NCBI GenBank assembly: GCA_002110485.1
Contig: MOWL01000088.1
Coordinates: 310,001-374,000, forward strand
Source: Emergomyces orientalis
Lineage: Eukaryota > Ascomycota > Eurotiomycetes > Onygenales > Ajellomycetaceae
Reading direction: 5' to 3'
DNA length: 64,000 nucleotides
In this document: one piece after another, positions 1 to 11,877 of the stretch
How the letters are laid out: each line of letters begins with the position of its first letter
Position numbering within the stretch: the first letter of the stretch is position 1
Translations under genes and position numbers: made by a program
The notes under the pieces: generated by a model
What the model saw: the letters and a program-made list of their open reading frames with translations, nothing else
Told to the model about the DNA's origin: nothing
Databases searched by the model: none

Positions 1-1219
1 TTTTTTTCTAGTACGAACCGAGATTTAAAGGAACCACTGGGCTGCAAGTTTTCGAGTTTTAGGAAGATGCGGCTGTAATTTTTTGGATTCCTCGTTAATT
101 TCTTCCCTCTCTAAATAATCTCATTTTACGCATGTATGGATTGGGGAATGCAATGAAACATACCATCCTGCCAGCCTAGACAACGGCTCTGATTCAATTA
201 GAGGTGTCTCCCTCCATGGTTTTGACTGTGGTTTTGGATCCAACGGTCTGGTATGTAATTCCTTGTGCATTGGCTCCTCGTAGCTTCCCATTTTGAAGAT
301 ATGTGCTTTTACTTTCGCCTCTTGTTCGTTGCGATGGAGAGCTTCTGGTTCGATGGATAGGCAGATATGACGTAGGTACCTCTATCTATATCTATCGATG
401 AGACAATAATGGCAATTGTCCTCAATACACTGAGCGTGTTTGTATGAATACTTTATTCCAAAAATTAAAAATGAATGAATAGAAAATATGAGTGTAGGGT
501 ATATTCTTTTAAGTATGAAAGCAGGCAAGGGGGGGCGGGTCTGTCTTGTTAATGGCTTAGCTGTTGTTGTTGTTGTAGGGCGGATGTTGCAGGGCGTCCT
601 TTTAACGTCACCGAATCCGAGAACAGGGGGGTGATCACAGCAACATTTCTTCTAGTTTTTCTGATAGGTACCTCTGGATATATATAGCCAATTTTTGTTT
701 CGCCTTCCAAAGCAGCTCGAAAACACCAACAAGAAACCCTGGGATTAGTTTCCCGTTTTTGCCAGAGTTGTATCCCATTCCACAGGTTTTCCACTTTAAT
801 TTTAACTTCCCCCCAAAGACTAGAAAAACTCTGTCCCTGGGAAGGACACCTTCCTACAGGAACCTTGGAAGCATATCTCCGGTGGTTTTCTTTCTTTCTT
901 TTCTTTCCTTCCTTACACATCTGCTTACCTTTGTAAAATTTCTGTCATCTTATGCCGGTGTACGGAGAGTACTCCGTCTGAATGCAACGCAACGCAGCGC
1001 GTGACAAAGCAAAATAAATTAATACAATAATAAGAACACCCGCCGTGGCGGTGGAAAAGATCGGAAAGAACAGGTAACGGTGTGCATAGTACTTTTTGTA
1101 GATGGCTTCTCTCGAGTAAGAAAATAGCTCGAAGGGCCCATTCTTTGGCATGGAAATAAGCCTGAAACAAGGCCCAGCGGAGATTTTGGGGACCTTAGAG
1201 GTATCTATCTATCCTGGAG

Positions 1220-1230
1220 GTACTCCGTAC
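1220..1230. repeat. Palindromic GTACTCCGTAC motif, copy 1
   Basis: An 11-bp near-perfect palindrome built on the 9-mer TACTCCGTA (reverse complement TACGGAGTA). A related imperfect double copy lies at 960-977. The same 9-mer recurs in other spacers of this window; see the finding on this motif. Its function is not known to me. Confidence 0.5.
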
Positions 1231-1554
1231 CCTCGTACTGGTGGTAGATGACGATCATGACGAAAAACAACTATATCGTATATCTCTTGATGTTTGCTTT
1301 GGTATTATTATTTCCAGGTTGAGACCTAACTTCCCGGCGACCAAAGGACTGTGATGTATGGGGCAGATTCCCTCGCCCGCCGGCGTTGGGGTCGGCTTAA
1401 AGTTTCCCGCGGAAAGTTAACGTTCGGCAGGAATTTTCCGAACCGATATCCACCGCATGGGACAATTACGAGACATAACACCAAAACACTCTGATTTCAG
1501 GGGAAGAAGGGCAGTGTTTTTAATAGATTCGGCCGATATGATGACATTGTGTGA

Positions 1555-1598
1555 TTTACTTGGTTTACTTGGTTTACTTGGTTTACTTGGTTTACTTT
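1555..1598. repeat. 9-bp minisatellite, five tandem copies
   Basis: TTTACTTGG is repeated head to tail about five times without interruption, the last copy being partial. The unit length is a multiple of three, so a spurious antisense frame reads as a Ser-Lys-Pro repeat. I see no gene that would use it. Confidence 0.9.
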
Positions 1599-2154
1599 GA
1601 GAGAGTATTATAGTACTGCATGCCATTAATTTGATTGCGAGTAGGCAGGATAGAATAGAGTATAAAATTTAATACAAAGAATGGGGATTTCAGAGGACAG
1701 GGGATACAACATTTATTAGGGAGGTGCAAATAAATACCTAGAGGTATATAAATAGACCAAGGCGTCAAAAATGGAAAAAAACTGTGATAATAGTATACAA
1801 GCCTTGTCACCGTTTTCTAGATTGATAAACCCGGAAAACTGCTGTGTAAACCGAAACCGAAATTTAAAAAAAAAGCAAAAAATAAAACATGCCAACGGTT
1901 TCTCTCATGCGCGTGTGATTCGAGAAAAACAGTTGAGCCTCGATCTAGGGCTAGAACAGTCCAAAAAAAATGATATCTGCTGACGCTCATCTTTTTTTAA
2001 CATTTTTTAGTTTTTTTTTTTAAACTGCCTTTCTTCTTCGAAAGGATCGTCTGTCCTCCACCCAACAGCGAGAATTTCTTCGACCTGGCTTCTTTTTTCA
2101 TGTTTCTATTTTCTAGTCAATCGTATTGACCGGGAGATCGCCCATCGCCGCCAT

Positions 2155-4400
2155 TCACGCTTCGCTTATAAGCGGAGGGAACAACGTGCCCATTGTCCCC
2201 TCTTTGAGATCCACAAGGGGGACGCCGTAGTCACGGTCCGCGCCGAACTTAGCAGCGTTGAAATTGCGCTTCTCAACCTCCCTCGCAACACCAAGCATGT
2301 CTAGCAACTCCGAGGATTTCTGCGGTATGAACGGCTGCAAGAGAATGCCCGCAATGCGGAGCGATTCTGCGGTTGTGTAAAGAACATCGTTCAGTTTGGT
2401 GGGGTTTTCGGCACTGGGGGATTTTACGAGGGCCCATGGCTGCATTTCGTGGAAGTATTTGTTTGTCTGGATAGATGGATGAGATTGTCGATAAGTAAAT
2501 GTACTCAAAAAAGAAATGGGAAAGGCAACGGAGCTGCTCTCACCTGGTATATAATTTCCATAATACTATTCAGCGCCTTGCGTGGGTCAAGCTGCTCCAT
2601 CTCAGCCTTTACTCTTTCCGGTATTGACTCAAGAAGATCTTGGTGTTTATCCCCTTTTAACTGGCCCTCAGCCGCCATGACAATGCTGCCACGCACACTC
2701 CACTTTTTCCCCCGCAGAAGCCGGCTGGTAAGGTTTCCAATGCCCCATTGCAAGCCCTTCTTATACCGCTCGATGATGTATGAGTTTTCGTAGTCAGAAT
2801 CAGAGGACAGAGCGCCGTCAATGGTGAGGTAGAAGCGCATTGTATCGACATTGAACCGTTCAATGGCAAAATTTGGATTGACCACGTTGCCTGTGGACTT
2901 GGACATTTTCTCATGGTTAATTGTCCAATGAGCGTGTGCCAGGATCTGGCGCGGAGGTGGGAGGTCTAATGCCATCAAGAATGCGGGCCAATATATGCAA
3001 TGGAATCTGCACCGCGATGAAATATATTAGTCTTTTTGCGAGCATTCGTGGGAGTTGAGCTCTGGAAATATGCACTCACCGCAATATATCTTTTCCGACG
3101 ACCTGCACATCTGCCGGCCATATCGATTTAGAACCGGGAGGAAAAGGGTATCCGGCATAGGTTATATAGTTCACCAGTGCATCCAACCATACATAAATAA
3201 CTTGCGACTCGTCATAGGGCACTCGAATCCCCCACTTCAATCGACTGGTAGGCCTCGAAATCGATAGGTCCTGTAATCCCGACGAGACGGCGCTTACGAT
3301 GCCGTCCATGTAGTTACTCGGCATGATGAAGTTGGGATTCTTCCTAAAATGCTCTAGTAGCGGCTCCTTAAACGCGGATAGCCGAAAATGGTAATTCTCC
3401 TCTGATGTCCACTGTACTTCTTTCCCGGTTTCTATGGATGTCTAAAGGGAGATAGAATGTCAGCCAGGGGGAAGCTATAGAAATCGAGGGAGGGGAAAAC
3501 ACACTATTATTTTCCGTCCTGTTGACGGGTCAAGGATTGGTTGGACTGCTGAGGGAGGATAGAATGCCTCGTCACTGACGGAATACCACCCTTCGTGCTT
3601 CGACGTGTATATATAGCCCCGGTGGTTGAGCATGTCCTACCCAGACGTCAATATAGCCATCTCATCCCGTGGAATTTAGATATAACCCCTCCCTACGTAC
3701 CCAAAAGTATTGCACCGCCTCCTTGTGTTCGGCGTCCGTCGTCCGTATAAAGTGATCATAATCTACGTTTCCTTTTCTGGCAAGATTCTTTAATCTTGTT
3801 AGCCTCGATTTCCATCATGCTTTCTTTTCCCAAAGGGTGTACTTTTAAATTAGCATACCTTGAATGTTTGACAGTTCTGGTCGCATAGCTCTTGCGGCGT
3901 CATCCCAACCGCAGCTGCGGCTTGTTGAATCTAAATCAAAGTCAATGAGCCGTTCTAAAATCCGTCATACCTTAATCCCAACCATACCTTCAACCCATGT
4001 TCATCCGTACCTGTAAGAAGCTTCGCATCTGTATTGCCCAATAGAATCTGCCATCGTTTCAAAACATCCGCGAGTATCATTGTATACAAATGTCCCACAT
4101 GGGGAGCTATGCGCACAAGAGAGCAAAACAGTTAGTACCTTTCCATATAACCAACTGAAAAGCAAAACAAATAAAACAGAAAAGGAGTAACAAATTCTCA
4201 CCAGCATTGACATAGAATATAGGCGTGGTGACGTAGAATGGCTTGTTATCACCAACCTGCGGCTGCGCTGTGCTCAATGCGCGCCATTGCGGTCTCCGAA
4301 GCAGCGCATTTCTGCAGGGCGAACATATCCAGGTTCGCCGGCTCGTGGGCTTGGTAAACCTCGCCGCTCGGTGAACAGCACGAAGCTCGAATTCTAGCAT
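2155..4400 (-). CDS. MSM1: Methionyl-tRNA synthetase, mitochondrial
   Basis: Class I aminoacyl-tRNA synthetase that charges tRNA-Met for mitochondrial translation. Eight exons: 4400-4202, 4106-3988, 3930-3859, 3787-3701, 3636-3505, 3441-3080, 3006-2544 and 2466-2155, giving 581 aa. All junctions keep phase. The N-terminus is Arg-rich and lacks acidic residues over its first part, as in a mitochondrial presequence, and is followed by TTPIFYVNAAPHVGHLY with the HIGH-type signature HVGH near residues 69-72. GTDEHG follows, and KMSKS lies at about 357-361. The anticodon-binding region ends in FPPLISEA. The length suits the bacterial/organellar type without a zinc-rich cytosolic extension. It is divergent from the NTF2-like gene, with 364 bp between the start codons. 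The mitochondrial assignment rests on the presequence-like N-terminus and family type. Confidence 0.93.
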
Positions 4401-4764
4401 GGTTGTCTTCGCTCGTGTGAGCTAAGTTGCAATGTGAAGCGCAATTCGAGGACACGAGAGAGTGAATTGCGGAAAATGAGCATGTGGTGGTCCAAGCTTC
4501 CGGAACGAACTCCGACATCAACACCAAAACATTTTTCTTTGACACTGACCACCTTGTCAGTATCTAGGCACCCTCACCACCATCAACAGCCAACATTGCT
4601 ATCCGCTGCCTACGATTAGATACTAGTGGAGGCCTATTCTACTAGGAACTCGTGAAAGCTACACATTTACTTAATTTTACCTCCTGCGTTTCCACCAAGG
4701 AGCAAAAACAGCCACTTCACTCAATCAACGCGTTCCGACTCTCCCCAATATATCCACCTCCACC
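4401..4764. promoter_or_regulatory. Divergent promoter between MetRS and NTF2-like genes
   Basis: A 364-bp spacer separates two outward-facing start codons, so it must hold both promoters or a shared one. No TATA box or known operator could be named. The sequence just before the plus-strand start is pyrimidine/CA-rich (CTCCACC then ATG), a common fungal leader composition. Confidence 0.6.
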
Positions 4765-5372
4765 ATGGCGCAAGTGACAGAGGATACCCTCACCAAGATC
4801 TCCACAGACGGTACGTCTTTTAAATACCTAGCAAGCAAAATTACCCCATATCTCCATATCTGACCCCCAAAACAGCTGCCACAGAGTTCGTCCAGTCCTT
4901 CTACCCCGCCCTCCAATCCGCCCGAAACACCATCGCCTCCTACTACGCCCCAACTCCAACCCTCTCCAAAATCCTCTTCAACGGCAACGTCGTTGCAGAC
5001 GGGCCCTCCGTACAAGAAATCTTCGCCAACCAAATGCCCCCTGCGCACTACGAAATACAGTCATATGATTGCCAAATCATCAACACCAATTATCCAGGGA
5101 TGGCGTCGTCGTCATCCGGTACCGCTACCAGTGCAAATGCCAGTGTGAAACCGTTATCGAGCGCAGCGGCGGCAAAGAATATGTCGATTCTGGTCACGGT
5201 GAATGGGTTTGTGAGGTTTGGGGAGGAACGGGATCCAGGGGATTTGTCGAATCGGGGGTTTAGTGAGACGTTTGTTCTTGTGCCGAATGCGCAGGCGGAC
5301 GCGGGTGGCCCCAAGGCGAGGGGGAAGAAACACTGGTTGATCCAGAGTCAAAATTTTAGGCTGGTCATGTGA
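4765..5372 (+). CDS. NTF2-like domain protein, mRNA export cofactor (Nxt1/Mtr2 type)
   Basis: Two exons, 4765-4810 and 4876-5372, joined in phase 1, give about 180 aa. The single NTF2-like fold is shown by an N-terminal helix region ending FVQSFYPAL, then YYAP, then LFNGN, the block MPPAHYEIQSYDCQ, and the terminal strands KHWLIQSQNFRLV. Proteins of this size with a terminal SQNFR-type strand are small partners of the Mex67/NXF1 mRNA export receptor, whereas Ras-carrier NTF2 is shorter (about 125 aa). An insertion rich in Ser, Ala and Thr (about residues 92-118) interrupts the fold. The ATG at 4765 was chosen because the 46-nt first exon joins it in frame. NTF2-like membership is seen in the sequence; the export role is by family. 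Confidence 0.8.
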
Positions 5373-5639
5373 GGGGTGCATAGAAGATGGGATGAGGTTG
5401 AGATTATGGATTTTGAGGAGCTCCTATCGGGAAAGGCTTGGTACCATCTGTAGTTGGGGCGATATGAGCTGCCATGTCTACGAAACGACTTTGGGATAAT
5501 TGAGCGGAATATAAGAGGGTATTTGAGCTACAGCCTGCTAGAACTGGAATATACGATGGGATACCAGATTCATCTCGCCACGGGAAACGAATCAACAAAA
5601 ACAATACAGAACTATATACATGGCCAAGCGCCAACACCA

Positions 5640-6220
5640 TCACCTCTGCGGATGCCTCAAATTCGCCTTCACCCGTTCGATCAGATCTTCTCTTGACGCA
5701 GTCGAACTTGGAAGGAGACCACGCTGTGAGAATTAATTGGATGAGTTAGATGAGGAGTTCTTACCAACGCAAACTATCCGGGGAATTATAAGGGCGGGGG
5801 AAATTGAACTGATATTCACAATCGGATGCCTACATACCGAACTAAGCCACCTTCTCAGTTCCTCTATCGTCCAATTATCTGGGTCTTGAAAGACTGGTTA
5901 GCAAAGGATTGGGTGAAAAGAGGGGGGGATATCTGCGAACAAACCACTTACTTCCGGTTGGATCTGATTCTGCAGGAAACATTTCGCCACCCCAGATGGC
6001 CCATGCTGCTGCTGCTGTTACAATGCCTGCGAAACCTGCAAATACAGTTAGAAGAGTAACTGTGGAATGTTTTATCTTGTCGTTGTGTTTACCAAGGAAT
6101 AGATTCTATAGAGACGTGGGAATTAGCATTGGTATGATATGGATTTTTAAAATAGCTAGGGTCAAGTGAAGCTAAGAACTATACCTTTGAATTTAGAGCT
6201 TTATCCAAAGGGGTAGGCAT
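5640..6220 (-). CDS. Small single-pass membrane protein with C-terminal helix-extension-helix-like domain
   Basis: Five exons rebuild an 87-aa protein: 6220-6185, a 13-nt exon 6105-6093, 6035-5952, 5884-5838 and 5723-5640. All introns are GT-AG and the phases agree only if the 13-nt exon is included. Without it the frame hits a stop within six codons. The product has a short N-terminal segment (MPTPLDKALNSK), one hydrophobic span from NLFLGFAG to AAAAWAIWGG, a linker MFPAESDPTGNPDNW, and a C-terminal TIEELRRWL...SREDLIERVKANL segment typical of HeH/SAP-like mini-domains. I recognise this architecture as a small conserved fungal protein but cannot name its function. It is tail-to-tail with the NTF2-like gene; the two stop codons are 267 bp apart. 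Confidence 0.78.
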
Positions 6221-6634
6221 CTTGGGAGCTGTATTTTCTTTGTTGTTTTATAAGACAGTAGATGTATATGTGTTTAATAGAAGTATCACCATCAAATACA
6301 TGCAATCGTCCCCTTTTATATAAAAGTCATCCTCAAGAGGACAGACATTTCCCTCTCTTTCCCTTTCCTTTCAAATGGTGATGCCTGGTATTCTTACCTA
6401 ATCAAAAAAGCATCATGCACGGGCCACCTGGCGGCATTTGGGCTTGCCCTAATCAATCTAGCCCTAATCAATCTACACCGCACAATCAGAGCAAGCGCAG
6501 ACCCCAAGCCAAGAAGAGAAGATAGAGCTTTGTATTGCGACGACGAACCTGTAATCATCAGACAGACAGAAGACATCCAATCTCCACCTCCACCTCCCAT
6601 TTATAACCTCACTCACCCATCCACACCGCCCACC

Positions 6635-7191
6635 ATGCCTAGCGAAGTTTCAGATATCAAGCAGTTCATCGAGATCTGCCGGCGGAAGGATGCCTCATGT
6701 CAGTCACCACCCATTCTTCAATCGATTTCTAGACAGAAAGAAATGACGGGACCTGTGTTCCTGAATAATAACATTAAAATAGATGGGGACGCCATTTTGG
6801 AATGGAATGGAATAATAGAATTAATGTTCATATGCTGACTTGGGGTACTCTCTACTTCCAAATATAGCTGCCCGAATCAAGCGCAACCGCAAGACTTCTC
6901 AGATCAAGTTCAAGGTCCGGTGCCAGCGATTCATTTACACCCTCGTCCTGAAGGATTCCGACAAGGCAGACAAGCTCAAACAGAGTCTACCTCCCTGTAT
7001 GTCACTGTCTCCTCTTCTCAATTTTCTTGATTTTTCGCGCGGACGGGTTTACAGGGGATATAAAAATTCTGCTGAATGTTAATGGGGATTCTATTTTTGA
7101 GTTCGAAAATACGGGAGCTAACATGTGCGAAAATGACGATACAGCTCTCAAAATCGCCGATGTCTCCAAGGGCAAGAAGAAGTCCACCTAA
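6635..7191 (+). CDS. RPL38: 60S ribosomal protein eL38
   Basis: A component of the large cytosolic ribosomal subunit. Three exons, 6635-6698, 6868-6996 and 7145-7191, give 79 aa, the usual length of eL38. The sequence starts MPSEVSDIKQFIEICRRKDA, continues with a basic stretch SARIKRNRK and FKVRCQRFIYTLVLKD, and ends DVSKGKKKST. The first intron splits a Ser codon, and both introns are GT-AG with consistent phase. The intron soon after the start codon is typical of fungal ribosomal protein genes. The leader before the ATG is a CA- and CT-rich tract. Confidence 0.97.
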
Positions 7192-7989
7192 AGGAATGGT
7201 TTTGGGGGTTTAATGAAAAAAGGGGTTGTATGGGAGGGAGTTTGAATAAATAAAACAATATTTAAACAAAAAAAAACAAAAAAAAAGAGAATAGGAAACC
7301 TTGCATCAGACACACGAATATTTTAACGCCGGGAAATAATTCCATTGAAGACTGAACGTAAAAAAACATCTCTCTCTTTTTCGTCTTTCCGAAAAATAAG
7401 GAGATGATCAAATGGAGAAGATAATTATTCCGCGGATGTTCAATGAAGCAAAGTTATGGTATCAAGAGGGCATTGCGGCGTCCAGCGTGTTTCTTACTTT
7501 CTTTCTTCATGTCAATATAATGGCAAACTTCATGTTGAAGAAGAGCTCCGGCTACTATTTAGCACCCTTCTTGATGGAGTTAACGTAGCCAATGGCTTCA
7601 GTGTTCTCTCGAATGAATGATAGATTTCGAGCCCATGGTTCGTTACAACATTTCTTCCTTTTTGTACGCTTTTTTTACTTCTGCTCCTTCTCGAATCTTA
7701 TGAATCTAAGGGATTATTGTTTGTGGCTCGGGCACGAGGACCTACCGGACTCTCTTCGGTATAACATTACCGCAGTCGAAAGCAGTTTTAGCAACCCTCT
7801 GTCCCTTGTCTATCTAAATCTATACATCGTGATTTCATTGATATCATCCGAATATTAAAATCATAGGTGTAAAACGGCTCTTGCCACACTCTCTATCTCC
7901 TCCCCCCCCTTTAACATGCATGTTCGCATACCCACCAAAAATACCCGTAAGACCTCCGGGGAGCTTTTTCACCTTCCCCAATCACTTCA
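7192..7989. other. Intergenic spacer between convergent RPL38 and NAT9-like genes
   Basis: Both flanking genes end here, so no promoter is expected. A-rich runs at 7258-7290 may belong to the RPL38 3' end. On the minus strand a stretch 7608-7555 reads ENTEAIGYVNSIKKGAK then stop, which looks protein-like, and a second stretch with a GT donor lies near 7795. I could not build a complete gene from them, so nothing is called. Confidence 0.5.
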
Positions 7990-9232
7990 TCACCGCTCAT
8001 AGCCCACTTCCATATACCCCTCCACCCCATACCTCTTTAACAACTCCTCCCCCTCAGTCCCTACCAAACCTCCCCTCCTCAACTCTACCTCCCCAAACAC
8101 ATTCGGCTTCTCAGACACCTTCGTAAAACCCAAACTCTCAAACAACCTCAAACTCCGCACATTATCCGCGCCAATTTTAGCGGACAGATACGCCAACTTC
8201 TTTCCAATCGCCGTTTCTCCTTCTTTTCTCCCAGCAACCCCAGCACCCCCAGCACCAGACGCAGACGCAGAAGATGATGACAAGGACGAAACGAAAGCCC
8301 CCACAATCTCCACCTCGTGGTCCGCAATATATTTCAAAAAGCATACTAGACCAGCCCTCCCAAATGCCTTACCCTGCTTCGCTTTCTCCGCAATCATAAG
8401 TTCCATTTCGCCAATGACGGTTGCGCCGCCATCAGCAGTAGCAGTAAGATGGTCATTACCACTTCCTTCCTGGTGCTCATCTAACCTCAGAAACAAATTC
8501 ACATCTCCCAACATTGCCGTTGGGGCATCGATGTTTGGATCGGTGAGTACTGTTGTCGTAGATGGAAGCTCTGCCGGTTGGCCGGTTTTAACGTCTGCAG
8601 CAGCAGTAGCAGCCCCAGTCACAACCCCAGCGAGTAATGAGGAGGATGATAATGATTCATGAAGCGGTAAGCAGACGATGAACGTTAATTTATCCGCGTC
8701 GGTACGCCAACTCGTTTGCATGGCGTATTCCTCTTCGAGGGTTAATGGCTCGGAGGCGGTGGCTTGTTGAAGCTCCTGGAACGTTTGGTTTTCGTTGTTA
8801 GTTAAAAGGCGTGTATATGTTGAAACCTTGGGAAGATAAATGATGCCCATGCATGTACGTATGTACTGAGGTAAATATGTTAAAGATATATGTATATATA
8901 TGTGCATATACGTACGGGGTCCTTCATCCACTCATGGTATCGGGGAACGTGATGTTTGGAGTAGGGGACGAGCAGGGCGCGAGAGCAGGAGATGGCTGCG
9001 AAATTAGTTAGTATTAGATTACAGAGTTTGTTAGTTATATTGAGGTCAGATAAATAAATAAAAAGTTGGATAGTTTGAGATTTATGATTTGTTCATTAAA
9101 TCCCTAACATTAATAGTTTTCAAATTTCGTTGACGTCGTAATAGAGTCCATGCATGAGAGACCGTTTCCGGGCATCAAGTGACAGGGCCGTGGATAGGTG
9201 TCTTACGTACCAGTCTTTTCGTTGATGAGCAT
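7990..9232 (-). CDS. GNAT acetyltransferase, NAT9-like
   Basis: Three exons, 9232-9211, 8995-8916 and 8775-7990, give 295 aa with consistent phase. The N-terminus has the NAT9-type pattern MLINEKT, then RALLVPYSKHHVPRYHEWM, then a short run to SEPLTLEEEYAMQTSWR. The C-terminal half carries the acetyl-CoA fold: IGEMELMI, then GRAGLVCFLKYI, and NVRSLRLFESLGF with the Asn and Phe usual in GNAT strand/helix 5. The family (human NAT9 and relatives) is linked to tubulin or protein N-acetylation; the substrate here is inferred only. It is longer than animal NAT9 (about 207 aa) because of two low-complexity insertions rich in Ser, Ala, Thr and Gly. The ATG at 9232 is favoured because MLINEKT matches the family start. 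Confidence 0.85.
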
Positions 9233-9723
9233 AATGAATCACTGCGGAACGGGTCGAAGCTTTTTTCAAATGTCCTTTAAGGTATGTACTGTACGTGCGT
9301 ACGTAGTTTGTGTCGCGACTTAATGGGAGGAAACGGAGAGGGAGGGGAAACGCATCAAATTTTCTTTCATGATACAGTTTAAAAGAAAATTAGGGCAAAA
9401 TGTGTTCAGGGATGAAATTTATGGCTATCCAGCTACTGGTAACATTTTACTCTGTAACTCAGTTAACGACTGTAGGTCTAGCTCCAACATTGCTAAGTTC
9501 GAATGAATGACTACAGATTCTATTCATCAAGAAGGGAATTCTGGCGTTCTGCATTATATTTCGCTTCATTATTTCGTTCCATATTCCGAGCTACGATGGT
9601 GCGACTCGATAATCTCCGAACATGCAATAATATACCTCCCAATAGCAAAATAAAAATAATAAAATAAAATACAAAGATCGCTTGAATATTTTGCCAAGGC
9701 GCATAAGTCTACATCTGCAAATT
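9233..9723. other. Spacer between NAT9-like gene and POL31
   Basis: Holds the promoter of the minus-strand NAT9-like gene and the 3' flank of the minus-strand polymerase gene. AT-rich, with GTACGTGCGTACGTAG near 9291-9306. No gene or named site seen. Confidence 0.5.
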
Positions 9724-11877
9724 CTATTCCTTTTTCATATCGCCATCGCCTTGCCCCTCTGCATTTTTCTCAAACGTAGCAAACTTGACAACTTCAACTT
9801 CCAGTGTTTCCGCATCAACAAGCACAATCTCGCCCGTCTCGCGGAACTTTGGAAGCAATATTACTCGTACACGCGTACTCTGCTCTTCACCGTTATCCGA
9901 GGAAGATAAAACGGTGGAACTTTCGACAATTCCAGTTCGGAAACTTGGTTGGTTCCCCGCGAAGAAGACGTGGGGACAGGACTGGAGGGTAAATGGGTCG
10001 TGAGATTGATAGGGATAGCACCCTTAAAAAACCATACAAGTTAATAAGACCAGCTTATAGGGCACGCAAGGAAACGTTGCGGACAAAAGTAAAAAGGGTG
10101 CAAAAAAAAACATACATAACGTATCAGGAGCGGTGGGCACAGCACAACGCCACCTTAGCATGGCTTCCATTAGTCGTAATCTCGCCTCACCATCTTTGTC
10201 ACTTTCACTGCCTTGAAGGTCGTCCCCCTCCGTTTCCAAATCGATATAGCGAAGCACGTCATCAACATTTTGTCCACTGCATCCCCAAAATCGCCAGCCC
10301 TCCACATCGCCTTCCCAGGGATTCGTCACATTATCTAGCCAACCCGGTTCTGCAGCGGGTTCAGCGGCCCCTGGTCGCGCTGCAGAGCAGTAGGCCTTTG
10401 AACGGGGAAACATGGCCCTGTGAATTTCTTGCTGGGGTAATGAGAAATTTGCCGGATCGGTTTCCCCGGGCATAAGAGTTACGGGGATACTTGGGAGGAT
10501 TTCAGCAAGAAATGTATCGAAGTGATTTATTGGCGAGGCATTGTAAGCTGTGGCATCGTAGCCGTACTTTTTAGGAGCGTGGCGCTTTTTCGCCAAAGTG
10601 GGATCGGCCTTTTCGGCTTCGGATTGGGGGATAATCATGCTGCTTCCAAGGGAATTTCCAGCAATAATGAGGCGAGTTATTTGAGACGAAGATGGGAGAG
10701 TATTGCCACCCTGAGCTGGAATAGGAGTCTCGTTGTAACCGAGAAGGTAGTCTGTTAAGAGGGACAGGGCCACTGTATCTCCTGACGTGCCGGTGATACC
10801 AAGGCCGCTGACCAAGGCAATCTTTTTTCGTTTCCCTTCAGGATTGTCATTACTTTCTTCAAGAGAACTGTGCTTCCGCTTAGCGGATTCTTGAGGGGGA
10901 GATGATCTCTCCCAACGCTCAGGTTGAGACGGTAGATCGGGCACCTTAATATCGATGACTTCAAAATCACCATTGGCGTTTTCCGTACCAAGGACTGCAA
11001 CAATTGCTCCTGTGACGAGAAGAGACGATTGAAGTAACGTCCCGGTCAGTTGCAGACGACCCGACTCATCTTCTAGCATGGTCTTCGTCGATGCTTGATT
11101 GGAAGGGTCAACGTATGTTTTTCGAGTGGGCGGAGCAGCAGTCCAATGCTAACGATGTTGTTAGCTTGAATTAAAATATAAAGCATCCACGCAACAAAAC
11201 AAAAAAAAAATTAAAACTAAAATTAAGACAAGTTCCCAAATATTGGCTGGCTTACTTCTTTTGATATGTCGTCTAAGATGTTAGGTTTCAATGGAAGATC
11301 CATATAGATGGTGCCGGCAACCCAACATAGTTCACCTTGCCGTACATCTAGCACTCGGTCTACCCGCCTTGCATACTCTCCCGCAATCTGTTATAAGAAG
11401 CCAAGTCAATGAAATTCACGAAAAGGAGGTAAAGGAAGGAGTTTTTAGCCCTTTCTAACGAGGTTAGATATTCAAACCACCCCCGGGGGTTGAATCAAAC
11501 CGAAATCCAACTTGATTAAGAATAACATGTACGTACATTAAACCCTTCCCATGCAGCGACTGCAATCTCTGCAACAGCAGGTTTCAATCTCGCTAATCGC
11601 AAGAAGTAAATGTCAGCATATTGCTGCTGATAATGCCTCATTTCCCCCCTTGGCAAGACGAAGGTAGATAGTGGAGAATATGCCGACAGCTGCCGGTATA
11701 CCGGTGCATATTCCTCATTATCACTGTTATAGACCAAAATTGTCAGTGGATAAGCGTTTAAGAATACCCTACCACCTCCAGCCTATTACACCACGGAGGG
11801 GGAGAGCTTCAAGCTGGAAAGGATGCCGCATACCTTGGCGGGCGAAGGAATTGCTCCGCGGGATTGTCTGAGGCCAT
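9724..11877 (-). CDS. POL31: DNA polymerase delta small (B) subunit
   Basis: Non-catalytic second subunit of the replicative DNA polymerase delta, acting in the nucleus. Five exons, 11877-11834, 11723-11537, 11387-11256, 11148-10116 and 10022-9724, give 564 aa. The N-terminal part has the family block QQYADIYFLRLARLKPAV and an OB-fold-like region with YMDLPLKPNILDDISKE. The inactive phosphoesterase domain shows RLIIAGNSLG, then VTLMPGETDPANFSLPQQ, then FWGCSGQNVDDVLRY. The C-terminus contains MLRWRCAVPTAPDTLWCYP, whose WC codons span the last intron, and LVDAETLEVEVVKF. A charged low-complexity insert (ESAKRKHSSLEESNDNPEGK) sits in the middle. Family length is about 450-560 aa, so this is complete. 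Confidence 0.95.

Larger units (their letters stand above)
1..2154. other. Intergenic spacer, left edge
   Basis: No coding sequence could be supported. The reading frames here lack protein-like composition and plausible splice partners. The spacer is AT-rich with homopolymer runs. It contains a five-copy 9-bp repeat and two TACGGAGTA-type palindromes, listed separately. The right part is the 3' flank of the minus-strand synthetase gene that ends at 2155. Confidence 0.6.

Noticed and set aside
549..920. Minus-strand 123-codon frame
   Set aside because: Low-complexity ends (poly-Gln from CAA/TTG repeats), no family features, no splice context.
7555..7608. Minus-strand terminal-exon-like stretch reading ENTEAIGYVNSIKKGAK then stop
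   Set aside because: A second stretch near 7795-7830 could join in phase, but no start exon was found between it and the NAT9-like gene at 7990.
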